Origin: Flavobacterium psychrophilum | GTDB taxonomy: Bacteria > Bacteroidota > Bacteroidia > Flavobacteriales > Flavobacteriaceae | Reading direction: 5' to 3' | Assembly: GCA_003243255.1 (NCBI GenBank) | Contig: QFQM01000010.1 | Location: 1 to 62,603, forward strand | Length of the DNA stretch: 62,603 bases | Shown: positions 34,611-42,438 of the stretch, piece by piece | Numbering within the stretch: position 1 is the stretch's first letter | How the letters are laid out: each line of letters begins with the position of its first letter | Made by a program: the position numbers and the translations under genes | Notes under the pieces: generated by a model | What the model was told of the DNA's origin: nothing | What the model saw: the letters and a program-made list of their open reading frames with translations, nothing else | The model's database searches: none

Positions 34611-35513
34611 ATGAAAAATAAATTTTACCAATACATACAACAATTACAGGACACAATCACTTCAGGACTTGAAGCGGTAGATGGTACTGCAAAATTTCGT
34701 GAGGACATCTGGGAACGTGCCGAAGGTGGTGGCGGACGTACGCGTGTTATCGAAAACGGAAGTGTGTTCGAAAAGGGAGGGGTAAATATCTCTGCCGTTC
34801 ACGGACCATTACCTCCTGCAATGCAGGCTTATTTTAAGGTGGGTGATGTAGATTTTTTTGCCTGTGGACTGAGCCTTGTCATTCACCCAAAGAATCCTTT
34901 TGTCCCAACAGTACATGCCAACTGGCGTTATTTTGAAATGTATGATAAACAAGGTAATGTAGTAGACAGCTGGTTTGGCGGAGGGCAGGACCTTACACCT
35001 TACTACCTGTTTGATGAGGATGCAAAACATTTTCACCAGACCTGTAAAACGGCCTGTGACAAACATAACCCTGACTTCTACACAAAGTTCAAAAAACAAT
35101 GTGATGAATATTTCTGGAACGCTCACCGTGATGAAGCACGCGGCATCGGCGGACTGTTCTTTGACCACTGCAAGGCAACAGAAGATTTCAGTATGGATAA
35201 CTGGTATGATTTCGTGACCGAAGTGGGCAACAGTTTCCTTCAGGCTTATGTACCAATTGTTGAAAGAAGAAAAGATATAGCTTATACTGAAGAAAACCGT
35301 ACCTGGCAGGAAATTCGCCGTGGGCGTTATGTGGAGTTCAACCTCGTGCATGATAAAGGCACGCTGTTCGGGCTTAAGACAAATGGGCGTATGGAGAGCA
35401 TATTAATGAGCCTCCCTCCGCACGTACAATGGGTATACGACCATCATCCTGCAGCAGGCAGCGAAGAAGAGCGACTGATAAAAATACTGGCAAATCCGAT
35501 AGATTGGGTATAA
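34611..35513 (+). CDS. hemF: Oxygen-dependent coproporphyrinogen III oxidase
   Basis: A 300-residue enzyme that decarboxylates coproporphyrinogen III to protoporphyrinogen IX with O2. Family motifs: NISAVHGPLPPAM, VHANWRYFEMYD, WFGGGQDLTPYYLF and the C-terminal GRYVEFNLVHDKGTLFGLKT. The ATG at 34611 (MKNKFYQYIQQL) is the right start; an open frame extends upstream to 34443 but lies inside the lipoprotein gene. The aerobic HemF rather than HemN in this operon agrees with an oxygen-using lifestyle. Confidence 0.96.
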   Translation: MKNKFYQYIQQLQDTITSGLEAVDGTAKFREDIWERAEGGGGRTRVIENGSVFEKGGVNISAVHGPLPPAMQAYFKVGDVDFFACGLSLVIHPKNPFVPTVHANWRYFEMYDKQGNVVDSWFGGGQDLTPYYLFDEDAKHFHQTCKTACDKHNPDFYTKFKKQCDEYFWNAHRDEARGIGGLFFDHCKATEDFSMDNWYDFVTEVGNSFLQAYVPIVERRKDIAYTEENRTWQEIRRGRYVEFNLVHDKGTLFGLKTNGRMESILMSLPPHVQWVYDHHPAAGSEEERLIKILANPIDWV

Positions 35514-36454
35514 AGAGATACATAACAGCTATGTTGTTTACGGGCGGCGGTTGTTTTGCGCAAACCGACAGCCTGAGTAATCCCTATATCCAAAAATTTG
35601 AAGATAAGATATCGGCACAGCTGTTCATGCTGAATACCTCAAACCAGTTTTCGCTGAACTATGAACAGGAAAATATAACCCTGGATATGGTTCCGAACCA
35701 AAAAACAACTTTAGGCGTTTCGGTTCAGTACGATTTCATTTCGTTTAGCTTTGGTGTAGCACCCCGTTTCCTTGCCGACAACAAAGACAACAAGGATTCT
35801 AAAATGACGGCTTACAGCCTGTCCTTCTTCCCCGGCAGATGGATGCAGCATTTTGATCTCATCTACCAAAAAGGGATTTCGCTGGAGGTTCCCGGAGCAT
35901 CTATATACTATCCCGGGTTAAAGACCTTTAAGTTAGGAGGAAGCACCTCTTATGTCTTCAATAAGAATTACTCTTTCAGGGCACTGGCTTTCCAGAGTGA
36001 GCGACAGCTAAAAAGTGCCGGAAGTTTTGCCCCGCAGCTCTCTTATTATTACACCGAACTGAACGGTAATAAAACTGAAGATCTTAAAGGTAAGTCTTAC
36101 TTTATAGATATTGCACTGTCTCCGGCATATAATTACAACTGGGTTATCGCTAAAAAGTTTCTTGTTGGAGCCGGATTTTCACTTGGCAGCGGAATAACGT
36201 ATATGAATGATGAGGGCGACGATGAAACCCATTTTTTGAGTACAGCATCACTAAGCATATCGTTAGGATATAATTCCGACACCTTTTACGGTGGCCTCTA
36301 CACAAAGGGCACCGCATCGAACCATAACACCGAAAGCAAAGTCGAAATGAATGATGCCGTGAGTTATGGAACGATATTTTTTGGCTACCGTTTTAATGCC
36401 CCGGATGCTTTAACGAGAGAAAAGAATAAAATTAAGGAGAAGTATAAGTTGTAA
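35504..36454 (+). CDS. Outer-membrane beta-barrel-like protein (DUF4421-like)
   Basis: A 316-residue exported protein. The best start is the TTG at 35504, which overlaps the hemF end by 10 bp and gives a proper signal peptide (GIKRYITAMLFTGGGCFA); the ATG at 35531 leaves too little signal sequence, and the frame upstream is hemF shadow. The mature part has many alternating strands ending in aromatic residues (GVSVQYDFISFSFGVAPRFL, GTIFFGYRFNAPDAL), as in a beta-barrel, and resembles DUF4421 proteins. Function unknown. It ends just before a REP-like palindrome. Confidence 0.68.
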   Translation: MGIKRYITAMLFTGGGCFAQTDSLSNPYIQKFEDKISAQLFMLNTSNQFSLNYEQENITLDMVPNQKTTLGVSVQYDFISFSFGVAPRFLADNKDNKDSKMTAYSLSFFPGRWMQHFDLIYQKGISLEVPGASIYYPGLKTFKLGGSTSYVFNKNYSFRALAFQSERQLKSAGSFAPQLSYYYTELNGNKTEDLKGKSYFIDIALSPAYNYNWVIAKKFLVGAGFSLGSGITYMNDEGDDETHFLSTASLSISLGYNSDTFYGGLYTKGTASNHNTESKVEMNDAVSYGTIFFGYRFNAPDALTREKNKIKEKYKL

Positions 36455-36465
36455 GTTGACGGTTT

Positions 36466-36532
36466 AGCTCCGGAGGAGCGATATATTTATAGAACAATTA
36501 AAAACGAAATTATAAAGAGCTCCGGAGGAGCG
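36466..36532. repeat. REP-like palindromes upstream of the transposase
   Basis: Two copies of AGCTCCGGAGGAGCG (36466-36480 and 36518-36532). The first is followed by ATATATTTATAG, the second by GCATA just before the transposase ATG. Each forms a small hairpin. Confidence 0.8.
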
Positions 36533-36540
36533 GCATAAAA

Positions 36541-36999
36541 ATGGCTGATACCTATTCTCAAATATATATACAAATCGTTTTTGCCGTAAAAGGCAGAGAT
36601 AATCTCATATCATCAAGATGGAAAGATGAATTGTATAAATATATAACCGGGATTATTACTAACGAAGGCCAAAAGTTACTTGCCATAAACGGAATGCCTG
36701 ACCATATACACATACTGATAGGGCTTAAACCAACAGCAACTTTGTCCAATATAGTTAGAGATATTAAAGCCAATTCATCAAAATTTATAAACGAAAGAAA
36801 ATGGATTGCAGGCAAATTTGAATGGCAACAGGGATTTGGTGCTTTTTCGTATAGCCATTCACAATTGACAAATGTTATTACCTATATCCAAAATCAGGAA
36901 GAGCATCATAAAACAAAAACATTTAGGGAAGAGTACATCGAGTTCCTGAATTTATATAATATTGATTTTAAAAATGAATTTATTTTTGAGGATGTATGA
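36541..36999 (+). CDS. REP-associated tyrosine transposase (Y1/IS200-like)
   Basis: A 152-residue single-strand DNA transposase of the Y1/HUH class. The HUH pair is H55 and H57 in PDHIHILIGL; the nucleophilic tyrosine is Y115 in NVITYIQNQEEHH, with Q119 next to it. Size is that of TnpA of IS200/IS605 and of REP-associated tyrosine transposases (RAYTs). The flanks favour a RAYT: six GCNCCGGNGGNGC-type hairpins with a CATATTTATAG tail surround the gene, in both orientations. The motif residues are all present, so it may be active. It sits inside the heme region, just before hemB. Confidence 0.9.
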   Translation: MADTYSQIYIQIVFAVKGRDNLISSRWKDELYKYITGIITNEGQKLLAINGMPDHIHILIGLKPTATLSNIVRDIKANSSKFINERKWIAGKFEWQQGFGAFSYSHSQLTNVITYIQNQEEHHKTKTFREEYIEFLNLYNIDFKNEFIFEDV

Positions 37000-37004
37000 T
37001 ATGC

Positions 37005-37168
37005 CGCTCCTCCGGAGCTCAATGTCATTGCCTTATTAATTTGCTATAAATATGTCGCACCGCTGGTGCTCAAAACCCATTATCTACAATAGATAAGCTT
37101 CGGAGAAGCGGCATATTTATAGATCGAATCAGACCAATCGTTAAAAAGCCCCGGAGGGGCGACATATA
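37005..37168. repeat. REP-like palindromes downstream of the transposase
   Basis: Four related hairpins: CGCTCCTCCGGAGC (37005-37018, inverted), one around 37044-37070 (inverted, with CTATAAATATG before GTCGCACCGCTGGTGCT), AGCTTCGGAGAAGCGGCATA (from 37096) and AGCCCCGGAGGGGCGACATA (from 37146). Arms vary but keep base pairing, and the CATATTTATAG tail recurs, which suggests selection for the fold. Confidence 0.8.
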
Positions 37169-37209
37169 AAAATTAGTAACCTCCCTTTTGTGGGAAAAAC
37201 ATAATAATC

Positions 37210-38205
37210 ATGTACCCGATACATCGCAATCGCAGACTACGCACCAACGAATCCATTCGTTCGCTGGTACGTGAAACTATACTGACACCAAACGACTTTA
37301 TGTTCCCCATGTTCATTGCTGAAGGAACAAATATAGAAGTGGCTATCCCATCTATGCCGGGAATCTTCCGCCGTTCCATCGACCTTACCGTTAAGGAAGT
37401 AAAAGAACTTTGGAGCCTTGGCATAAAAGCCGTAAACATTTATGTAAAGGTAGACGACAAGTTAAAAGACAATACCGGAAAAGAAGCCTGGAATCCTGAC
37501 GGACTGATGCAGCGCGCCATTAAGGCCATTAAAGATGCTGTCCCTGAAATTATTGTAATGCCCGATGTAGCTCTTGATCCCTATTCTATATACGGACATG
37601 ACGGGATAATAAAAAATGGTGATGTAGCTAACGACGAAACCGTAGACGCTCTTGTACGCATGGCAATTTCCCACGCCGAGGCAGGAGCCGATTTTGCCGC
37701 ACCAAGTGATATGATGGACGGCAGGGTGTTGCGTCTTCGTGAAGGACTGGACAGTGCCGGCTTTCAGCATGTAGGTATTATGAGCTACAGTGCCAAATAT
37801 GCATCATCTTTCTATGGGCCGTTCAGGGATGCGCTTGATAGTGCCCCGAAAGAATCGGAAGTGAAAGTCCCTAAAGATAAAAAGACCTACCAGATGGATT
37901 ATGCTAATCGCATCGAGGCCATAAGGGAAGCATTGCATGATGTGGAGGAAGGCGCTGATATTGTTATGGTAAAACCGGGTATCGCTTACCTTGACATCGT
38001 TCGTGAAGTGAAAGATGCTGTAAATGTTCCGGTGTCGGTATATCAGGTATCGGGTGAATATGCGATGGTAAAGGCTGCTGCCGAAAGGGGCTGGCTGGAC
38101 AATGACAAGATCATGATCGAGCAGCTGCATTGCATAAAACGTGCAGGAGCTGACATTATATCGACGTACTTTGCCAAAGAAGCCGCAATACTTTTAAATA
38201 AATAA
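37210..38205 (+). CDS. hemB: Porphobilinogen synthase (ALA dehydratase)
   Basis: A 331-residue enzyme joining two 5-aminolevulinates to porphobilinogen. Schiff-base lysines are K196 (YSAKYASSFYGPF) and K255 (VMVKPGIAYLDIV). The metal loop DVALDPYSIYGHDG (119-132) lacks the three cysteines of zinc enzymes, so this is the Mg-dependent type. It is separated from the rest of the heme genes by the transposase and its palindromes and has no visible TAnnTTTG motif right upstream; it may be read from hemF or from a weak local promoter. It ends at a strong terminator. Confidence 0.96.
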   Translation: MYPIHRNRRLRTNESIRSLVRETILTPNDFMFPMFIAEGTNIEVAIPSMPGIFRRSIDLTVKEVKELWSLGIKAVNIYVKVDDKLKDNTGKEAWNPDGLMQRAIKAIKDAVPEIIVMPDVALDPYSIYGHDGIIKNGDVANDETVDALVRMAISHAEAGADFAAPSDMMDGRVLRLREGLDSAGFQHVGIMSYSAKYASSFYGPFRDALDSAPKESEVKVPKDKKTYQMDYANRIEAIREALHDVEEGADIVMVKPGIAYLDIVREVKDAVNVPVSVYQVSGEYAMVKAAAERGWLDNDKIMIEQLHCIKRAGADIISTYFAKEAAILLNK

Positions 38206-38211
38206 TTTAAC

Positions 38212-38246
38212 ACCGCCCCTTCGTAAATGAAGGGGCGGTTGTTTTT
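38212..38246 (+). terminator. Terminator of hemB
   Basis: Eleven-base perfect arms ACCGCCCCTTC and GAAGGGGCGGT with a 6-base loop, then TGTTTTT. Confidence 0.9.
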
Positions 38247-38253
38247 ATCTTTG
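38246..38253 (+). promoter_or_regulatory. -7 promoter element for the cytochrome gene
   Basis: TATCTTTG matches TAnnTTTG, 13 bp before the ATG. It starts at the end of the hemB terminator, so stop and restart are packed into about 40 bp. Confidence 0.5.
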
Positions 38254-38266
38254 CAAAAACTTTGAA

Positions 38267-38674
38267 ATGAAACACAAGCTAATCATCCCTTTCCTGGCAA
38301 TTTCACTTTGTGCCTGCAAAAAAGAAGAGGAGAAAAAAGAATCAACATACACTACAAGCGAAACAGTTTCTGAAGGCGCAACGGCCAACCTTTCTCCATC
38401 GGAACAATTGGGACAGGAAATTTTTGACGGCAAAGGCAACTGCTTTTCCTGCCATAAACCCGACCAGAAGATCATCGGTCCGAGCGTAATGGAAATCGCT
38501 AAAATATACAAAGAGAAAAAAGGTAATATGGTTGAGTTCTTAAAAGGAAATGGCGAACCATTAGTAGACCCTTCACAATATGAAGTGATGAAAACCAACT
38601 TTGCCATCACTAAGAATTTTACCGATGAGGAACTAAAAGCTCTCGAGGACTACTTTATGAGTTTCGCCAAATAG
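38267..38674 (+). CDS. Lipid-anchored class I cytochrome c
   Basis: A 135-residue exported monohaem cytochrome. The N-terminus (MKHKLIIPFLAISLCACKKE) is a lipoprotein signal with C15 or C17 as the anchor. After a Glu/Ser/Thr linker comes the haem motif C59-F-S-C62-H63, and M108 (YEVMKTNFA) is the likely sixth ligand. The fold size (about 90 residues) fits an electron shuttle to an oxidase. It uses haem c, the product of the pathway encoded just upstream, but is separated from hemB by a terminator. Confidence 0.92.
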   Translation: MKHKLIIPFLAISLCACKKEEEKKESTYTTSETVSEGATANLSPSEQLGQEIFDGKGNCFSCHKPDQKIIGPSVMEIAKIYKEKKGNMVEFLKGNGEPLVDPSQYEVMKTNFAITKNFTDEELKALEDYFMSFAK

Positions 38675-38778
38675 TTTTCAGCCGCAGCCTGCCTGCCGCA
38701 GGCAGGTAACAGTCAGCAGTTCTTACCATACCTCTAAAATATTTCAGCCAAGAACCTTGCCTGTCGGCATACAGGTTG

Positions 38779-38834
38779 CACAAATTATCACAAATTGAAT
38801 TGGTGAAATTAGTAATTTGTGGCTCTTTTTTTAA
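38779..38834. repeat. AATTxGTG-type element, second copy
   Basis: CACAAATTATCACAAATT then AATTAGTAATTTGTGGCTC and a T run. It closely matches 62463-62524, and in both places it runs directly into the ACTGAAC array. Confidence 0.75.
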
Positions 38835-38890
38835 ACTGAACACTGAACACTGAACACTGAACACTGAACACTGAACACTGAACACTGAAC
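38835..38890. repeat. Heptamer tandem array, 8 copies of ACTGAAC
   Basis: Fifty-six bases of perfect ACTGAAC repeats ending in the last base of the response-regulator stop codon. The same unit makes the array at 62525-62603, where the window ends. Confidence 0.95.
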
Positions 38891-39573
38891 TACGGCGCTA
38901 CAAGCTTAAAACCTATCCTTGGGATATTTTCAATGCGGATGCTTTCGTCGTCTTTGAAGATTTTACGTAAGCGTGAGATAAAAACGTCCATACTTCGACC
39001 CATGAAATAATCATCGGTTCCCCAAAGTGCTGTAAGTATCTTTTCGCGTTTCAATATGGTATTCTTATTATCAATAAAAAGCTTTAGCAATGCCGATTCT
39101 CTTTCGGTAAGGCTTATCTTTTCATCACCTTTCATTATTACATAATTCTCGGGGTCAAAAGTAAATGAACCTATGGTACAGGCTGTACTTTTTGTTGGTG
39201 TAACTTTTTGGCTGCGTTGCAGGAAAACCTCAATTTTCAGGATAAGCTCCTCGATGCTATAGGGTTTTATCAGATAATCATCCGCACCAAGCTTGAGCCC
39301 TTTTATACGGTCTTCCTTAAGGGTTTTAGCCGAAAGGAAAATAATTGGCACGGCAAGGTTGCGTTCGCGTATGGCAGCAGCAAGTTCAAAACCGTCCATT
39401 TCGGGAAGCATCACATCGAGTATGCACAGGTCGAATTCTTCTTTTTTAAAAGCTTCAAAAGCGGCTGCCCCATTGGCAAAATGTACCACATCATAGTATT
39501 GCTCTAAGTTATCTGACGTTAAGAACGCCAGCGTATTATCGTCTTCTACATATAATATTTTCTTTCGGCTCAT
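38890..39573 (-). CDS. OmpR-family response regulator
   Basis: A 227-residue regulator. The receiver (about 4-118) has acidic residues E10-D11-D12, phosphoacceptor D53 (CILDVMLPEMDGFEL) and K103 (YLIKPYSIEEL). The C-terminal winged helix (about 128-225) has LTERESALLKLFIDNKNTIL and GRSMDVFISRLRKIFKDD. Its start overlaps the kinase stop by 4 bp (ATGA), so it forms one unit with the kinase upstream. Its stop codon abuts a tandem array, an odd position that may affect message 3' ends. Confidence 0.93.
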   Translation of the reverse strand: MSRKKILYVEDDNTLAFLTSDNLEQYYDVVHFANGAAAFEAFKKEEFDLCILDVMLPEMDGFELAAAIRERNLAVPIIFLSAKTLKEDRIKGLKLGADDYLIKPYSIEELILKIEVFLQRSQKVTPTKSTACTIGSFTFDPENYVIMKGDEKISLTERESALLKLFIDNKNTILKREKILTALWGTDDYFMGRSMDVFISRLRKIFKDDESIRIENIPRIGFKLVAP

Positions 39574-40844
39574 ACTATGTTGCTTTTAGGAATATGAATA
39601 GTAATGGTAATTCCGCTACCCTCATTATTATGGATGCTTATTTTCCAACCGTGAAGTTCGCATATCTTTTTCACATAAAAAAGTCCGATACCAAAGCCTT
39701 CAACCTCGGTTTTGTTCTCACGGGGCACCCTGTAAAAACGATCAAACACATAATCAATATGTTCAGGGTCGATACCCGGGCCATTATCGGTAAAGCTTAG
39801 GGCAAGTCCTTTATTTTGTTCAGAAACAGCGATGTTGATCACCGGTTTTCCGGTATTGTATTTCACGGCATTCTCTACAATATTATAAGCGATGTTATAA
39901 AAATGGAATTCATCAGCTTTAATAATGTATTCGGGCTTACTGCGGTGAAAATTCACAATAGCATTTTCAAACTTTATTGAAGCATTTTCGCGCACAAGCT
40001 CCAGGCTATCTACCACATTGAACTGCTTTTTCTCTAACGATACTAATGACGATTCTGTTTTGGCCACCGAAAGTATGCGTTCAATATGCTGGTTGAGCTT
40101 GTTACTCTGTTCAATGATAATTTTGAGGTATTTGTTCAGTTTTGGGTCATTTTCAATGGCTTGTTGCTTTGCAGCATAGTTAGATGCAATCAGTATAGAT
40201 GACAATGGTGTCTTAAACTCATGCGTCATATTATTGATGAAATCCTTTTGCAGCTCGGTATATTTTTTCTGTTTCAGCATCAGGAAAACCGAGTACACAT
40301 AAATTATCAATACCAGAAATAATACACCTGTATAGATCCAGTACTGCTGCAATGAAGTGATATAACTATACCGCAGCTGCGGAAAACGAACCGCAAAGTA
40401 GTAAACCAGTCCTTCTTTTTTAGAAAAGCATTTTTCGCACTGCATCTTTTCATTCTTCTTTCCTGATGCGGCAATATATTCACCATACATCATCTCATCC
40501 GAACCACAATCATAGATAGCATATTCATAATCGAGATCCAGCTTTACCTTCTGAAATTCGTTTTGCAGGTATACCTCAAGTATCTCGGCCTCAAAAACGT
40601 CGTTGACATTAACTACATAATAATCTTCGGACACTTTTTTTATTGGAGTCTCGGCAGGCAGTTCATTGTCATTGTCCTTATAAATCTTGTTTACGACATC
40701 CTGAAGCGCAAAATGGATTTTCTCTCCCATCTCCTTCTTTTCAAAGGTATAAGCCTGGTTAAGCATGACCAATTGCATGCTCAAAACCCCTATTATGGCG
40801 AGCAACCCAATAAAAACTATTATATTTAACGTATTGAATTTCAA
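39570..40844 (-). CDS. Sensor histidine kinase with a cysteine-bearing outer domain
   Basis: I place the start at a TTG at 40844 (giving a 424-residue protein), because the consensus -7 motif at 40904-40911 lies inside the longer frame that begins at 40952. It has TM1 about 5-26, an extracytoplasmic domain about 27-168, TM2 about 170-188, phosphoacceptor H208 in NMTHEFKTPLSS, N box NIVENAVKYN, and G boxes DNGPGID and GFGIGLFYVKKIC. The outer domain has C113 and a CxxC pair (C136, C139 in MQCEKCFS), which could sense redox or metal. The cognate regulator is next to it. Confidence 0.9.
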   Translation of the reverse strand: MKFNTLNIIVFIGLLAIIGVLSMQLVMLNQAYTFEKKEMGEKIHFALQDVVNKIYKDNDNELPAETPIKKVSEDYYVVNVNDVFEAEILEVYLQNEFQKVKLDLDYEYAIYDCGSDEMMYGEYIAASGKKNEKMQCEKCFSKKEGLVYYFAVRFPQLRYSYITSLQQYWIYTGVLFLVLIIYVYSVFLMLKQKKYTELQKDFINNMTHEFKTPLSSILIASNYAAKQQAIENDPKLNKYLKIIIEQSNKLNQHIERILSVAKTESSLVSLEKKQFNVVDSLELVRENASIKFENAIVNFHRSKPEYIIKADEFHFYNIAYNIVENAVKYNTGKPVINIAVSEQNKGLALSFTDNGPGIDPEHIDYVFDRFYRVPRENKTEVEGFGIGLFYVKKICELHGWKISIHNNEGSGITITIHIPKSNIV

Positions 40845-40903
40845 TTTTGGAATGTTATTTGTATAACCGGTTACGGTTTTATTTATAAATAGTATATTGC
40901 TGC

Positions 40904-40911
40904 CAAAAGTA
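40904..40911 (-). promoter_or_regulatory. -7 promoter element for the kinase-regulator operon
   Basis: On the minus strand TACTTTTG, matching TAnnTTTG, 59 bp before the chosen TTG. It decides against the ATG at 40952 as the start. Confidence 0.5.
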
Positions 40912-41035
40912 ACAAAACAATAATGCAGCATAAAATTAGTAAAGCCCTGCATATAAAAAACGCTGAAACAGTGCCCGTTAACATGTCATTAACAATACTT
41001 TGAAAGCGATTAACAAATTTGTAGGTTTTACTGAA

Positions 41036-41043
41036 TATATTTG
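41036..41043 (+). promoter_or_regulatory. -7 promoter element for the DUF1573 gene
   Basis: TATATTTG matches TAnnTTTG, with TTTG at 41018-41021 about 14 bp upstream. The ATG is 51 bp downstream. Confidence 0.5.
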
Positions 41044-41094
41044 TGTAACTGAAACTGAAAAAAATTTAATAACTAATATTAATTGATTACGATT

Positions 41095-41592
41095 ATGAAA
41101 ACTTTAAAATTATCTGCTCTTGCACTTGTAGGTGCTTTCTTCTTTGTTGCTCAGGGTGCTTCTGCACAAACAGCTACTGCAAAAAAAGCTGCTGCTGCTC
41201 CTGCTGCCGCTGCTACACAAGAAGCTCCAAAAAACATGACTCCATCTGGAATCACATGGAAAGAAGACACTCACAACTTTGGTGATATTGAAAAAGGTAA
41301 ACCGGTTTCTCACGAGTTTACTTTCAAAAACACTACAAAGCAGACTGTACTTATCACTAACGTAAAAGCGTCTTGCGGATGTACAGCTACAAACTACACT
41401 AAGACTCCTGTTAAACCGGGTGAGTCTGCTACTGTAACTGCAACTTTTAACGCTGCATCTCCGGGAAGCTTCACTAAAAACGTAACTGTTACTACTAATG
41501 ACAGCGACGTTAACAAAATCCTTACTATCAAAGGTAAAGTTTTAGCTCCTGCTACTGAGGCTGCTCCGGCTGTTGCTCCTTCAGCTAACTAA
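41095..41592 (+). CDS. DUF1573 domain exported protein
   Basis: A 165-residue secreted protein. The signal peptide (MKTLKLSALALVGAFFFVAQ to ASAQ) is followed by an Ala/Lys-rich linker, then the DUF1573 immunoglobulin-like domain: THNFGDIEKGKPVSHEFTF, the VKASCGCTATNYTKTPV segment with the conserved cysteine pair, and GSFTKNVTVTTND. Start is the ATG at 41095; a TTG four codons earlier is in frame. Role is structural or unknown. Codon use is strongly biased and regular, as in a highly expressed gene. It ends at a good terminator. Confidence 0.9.
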   Translation: MKTLKLSALALVGAFFFVAQGASAQTATAKKAAAAPAAAATQEAPKNMTPSGITWKEDTHNFGDIEKGKPVSHEFTFKNTTKQTVLITNVKASCGCTATNYTKTPVKPGESATVTATFNAASPGSFTKNVTVTTNDSDVNKILTIKGKVLAPATEAAPAVAPSAN

Positions 41593-41617
41593 TTCGTATA
41601 TCATCTTACTATATATA

Positions 41618-41647
41618 GAGCCTTCCGCTTTGCGGAGGGCTTTTTTT
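41618..41647 (+). terminator. Terminator of the DUF1573 gene
   Basis: Arms GCCTTCCGC and GCGGAGGGC with a TTT loop (one G-T pair), followed by seven T. Confidence 0.85.
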
Positions 41648-41690
41648 ATGCTTACTCTGACACATATTCTTTACTAAAAGAATTTTTTAT

Positions 41691-41705
41691 TTTACAAAAT
41701 GTAAA
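41691..41705. promoter_or_regulatory. Candidate operator TTTACA-AAA-TGTAAA
   Basis: A perfect 6-base dyad about 60 bp before the membrane protein gene at 41766, with a half-site TTTTACATT at about 41732-41740. Small XRE repressors often control their own operons through such dyads, and the XRE gene is the second gene here. Confidence 0.4.
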
Positions 41706-41765
41706 GTTTATTTGTCATATTGGAAATTTTATTTTACATTCGTTTCAACTTTAAATCCAATCATC

Positions 41766-42242
41766 ATGAAAACGAATTATTTATTTCCGCACAAATGGAA
41801 AACAATCAGCGGTATTCTTTTCCTTTTAAGTTTTATCGGACTGGCTTCTGTATTTGTTATAGACAGGGAAACCTTTGAATTCAAAGCCAGGGTATTTGCC
41901 ATTGTTGGCCAGAATGACATTCTGGGCGAGAACATTTTTTTCAGTGTGATTCAAGACAGTATTACCGATGAGTTGCTGATGTTTTTCTTAATTCCCTCAG
42001 GAATTATTTATGCCTTCTCAAAAGAAAAGCAGGAAGATGAAATGGTGGCTTCCATCAGGCTGCATAGCCTGGCATGGTCTACCATAATTAATTATGCCAT
42101 TATATTGTTTTGCTATATGTTTGTTTTCGGATTTCCTTTCCTTAATATAATGATGGTAGCACTTTTATCACAGCTGCTTATCTTTATTGTAATTTTCCGT
42201 TTTAAAATGTATCGTTTTTATACTACCCAGGATGAAGAATAA
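41766..42242 (+). CDS. Hypothetical membrane protein paired with an XRE regulator, 158 aa
   Basis: I start it at the ATG at 41766 (MKTNYLFPHKWKTISG); the frame extends 18 codons upstream without support. Four helices are visible: ILFLLSFIGLASVFVI (about 17-32), LLMFFLIPSGIIYAF, STIINYAIILFCYMFVF and LNIMMVALLSQLLIFIVIF. I recognise no named family. Its last 11 bp overlap the start of a small XRE regulator gene, and such membrane-protein/XRE pairs are common two-gene units in Bacteroidota. Confidence 0.75.
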   Translation: MKTNYLFPHKWKTISGILFLLSFIGLASVFVIDRETFEFKARVFAIVGQNDILGENIFFSVIQDSITDELLMFFLIPSGIIYAFSKEKQEDEMVASIRLHSLAWSTIINYAIILFCYMFVFGFPFLNIMMVALLSQLLIFIVIFRFKMYRFYTTQDEE

Positions 42243-42432
42243 TATAAAAGTACAACGCGCAATATTTAACCTTACCCAGCAGGATCTTGCTGATAAGATT
42301 GGCGTAAGCCGGCAAACCATCAATGCCATGGAAGCCGGAAAATTTGTACCTTCTACCGTACTGGCATTAAAGATCTCACGCCTGTTTGAAAAACCCGTTA
42401 ATGAGATCTTCGAATTAGGGGAAGAGGATTAA
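42232..42432 (+). CDS. XRE/Cro family DNA-binding protein, 66 aa
   Basis: A minimal helix-turn-helix protein: KVQRAIFNLTQQDLADKIGVSRQTINAMEAGKFVPSTVLALKISRLFEKPVNEIFEL covers the whole domain, with recognition helix SRQTINAME. This is the YozG/YgzD-like subtype that usually regulates its own operon. The ATG at 42232 overlaps the upstream gene by 11 bp. Confidence 0.9.
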   Translation: MKNNIKVQRAIFNLTQQDLADKIGVSRQTINAMEAGKFVPSTVLALKISRLFEKPVNEIFELGEED

Positions 42433-42438
42433 GAGTTA

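Noticed and set aside
36541..36999. IS200 element with ordinary left and right ends
   Set aside because: The flanking units are multiple REP-like hairpins in both orientations, which fits a REP-associated transposase better than a simple IS200 copy.
38835..38890. CRISPR array
   Set aside because: Units are 7 bp without spacers, and no cas gene is present.
40845..40952. Upstream extension of the sensor kinase
   Set aside because: Contains the likely promoter and codes residues unlike a kinase N-terminus.
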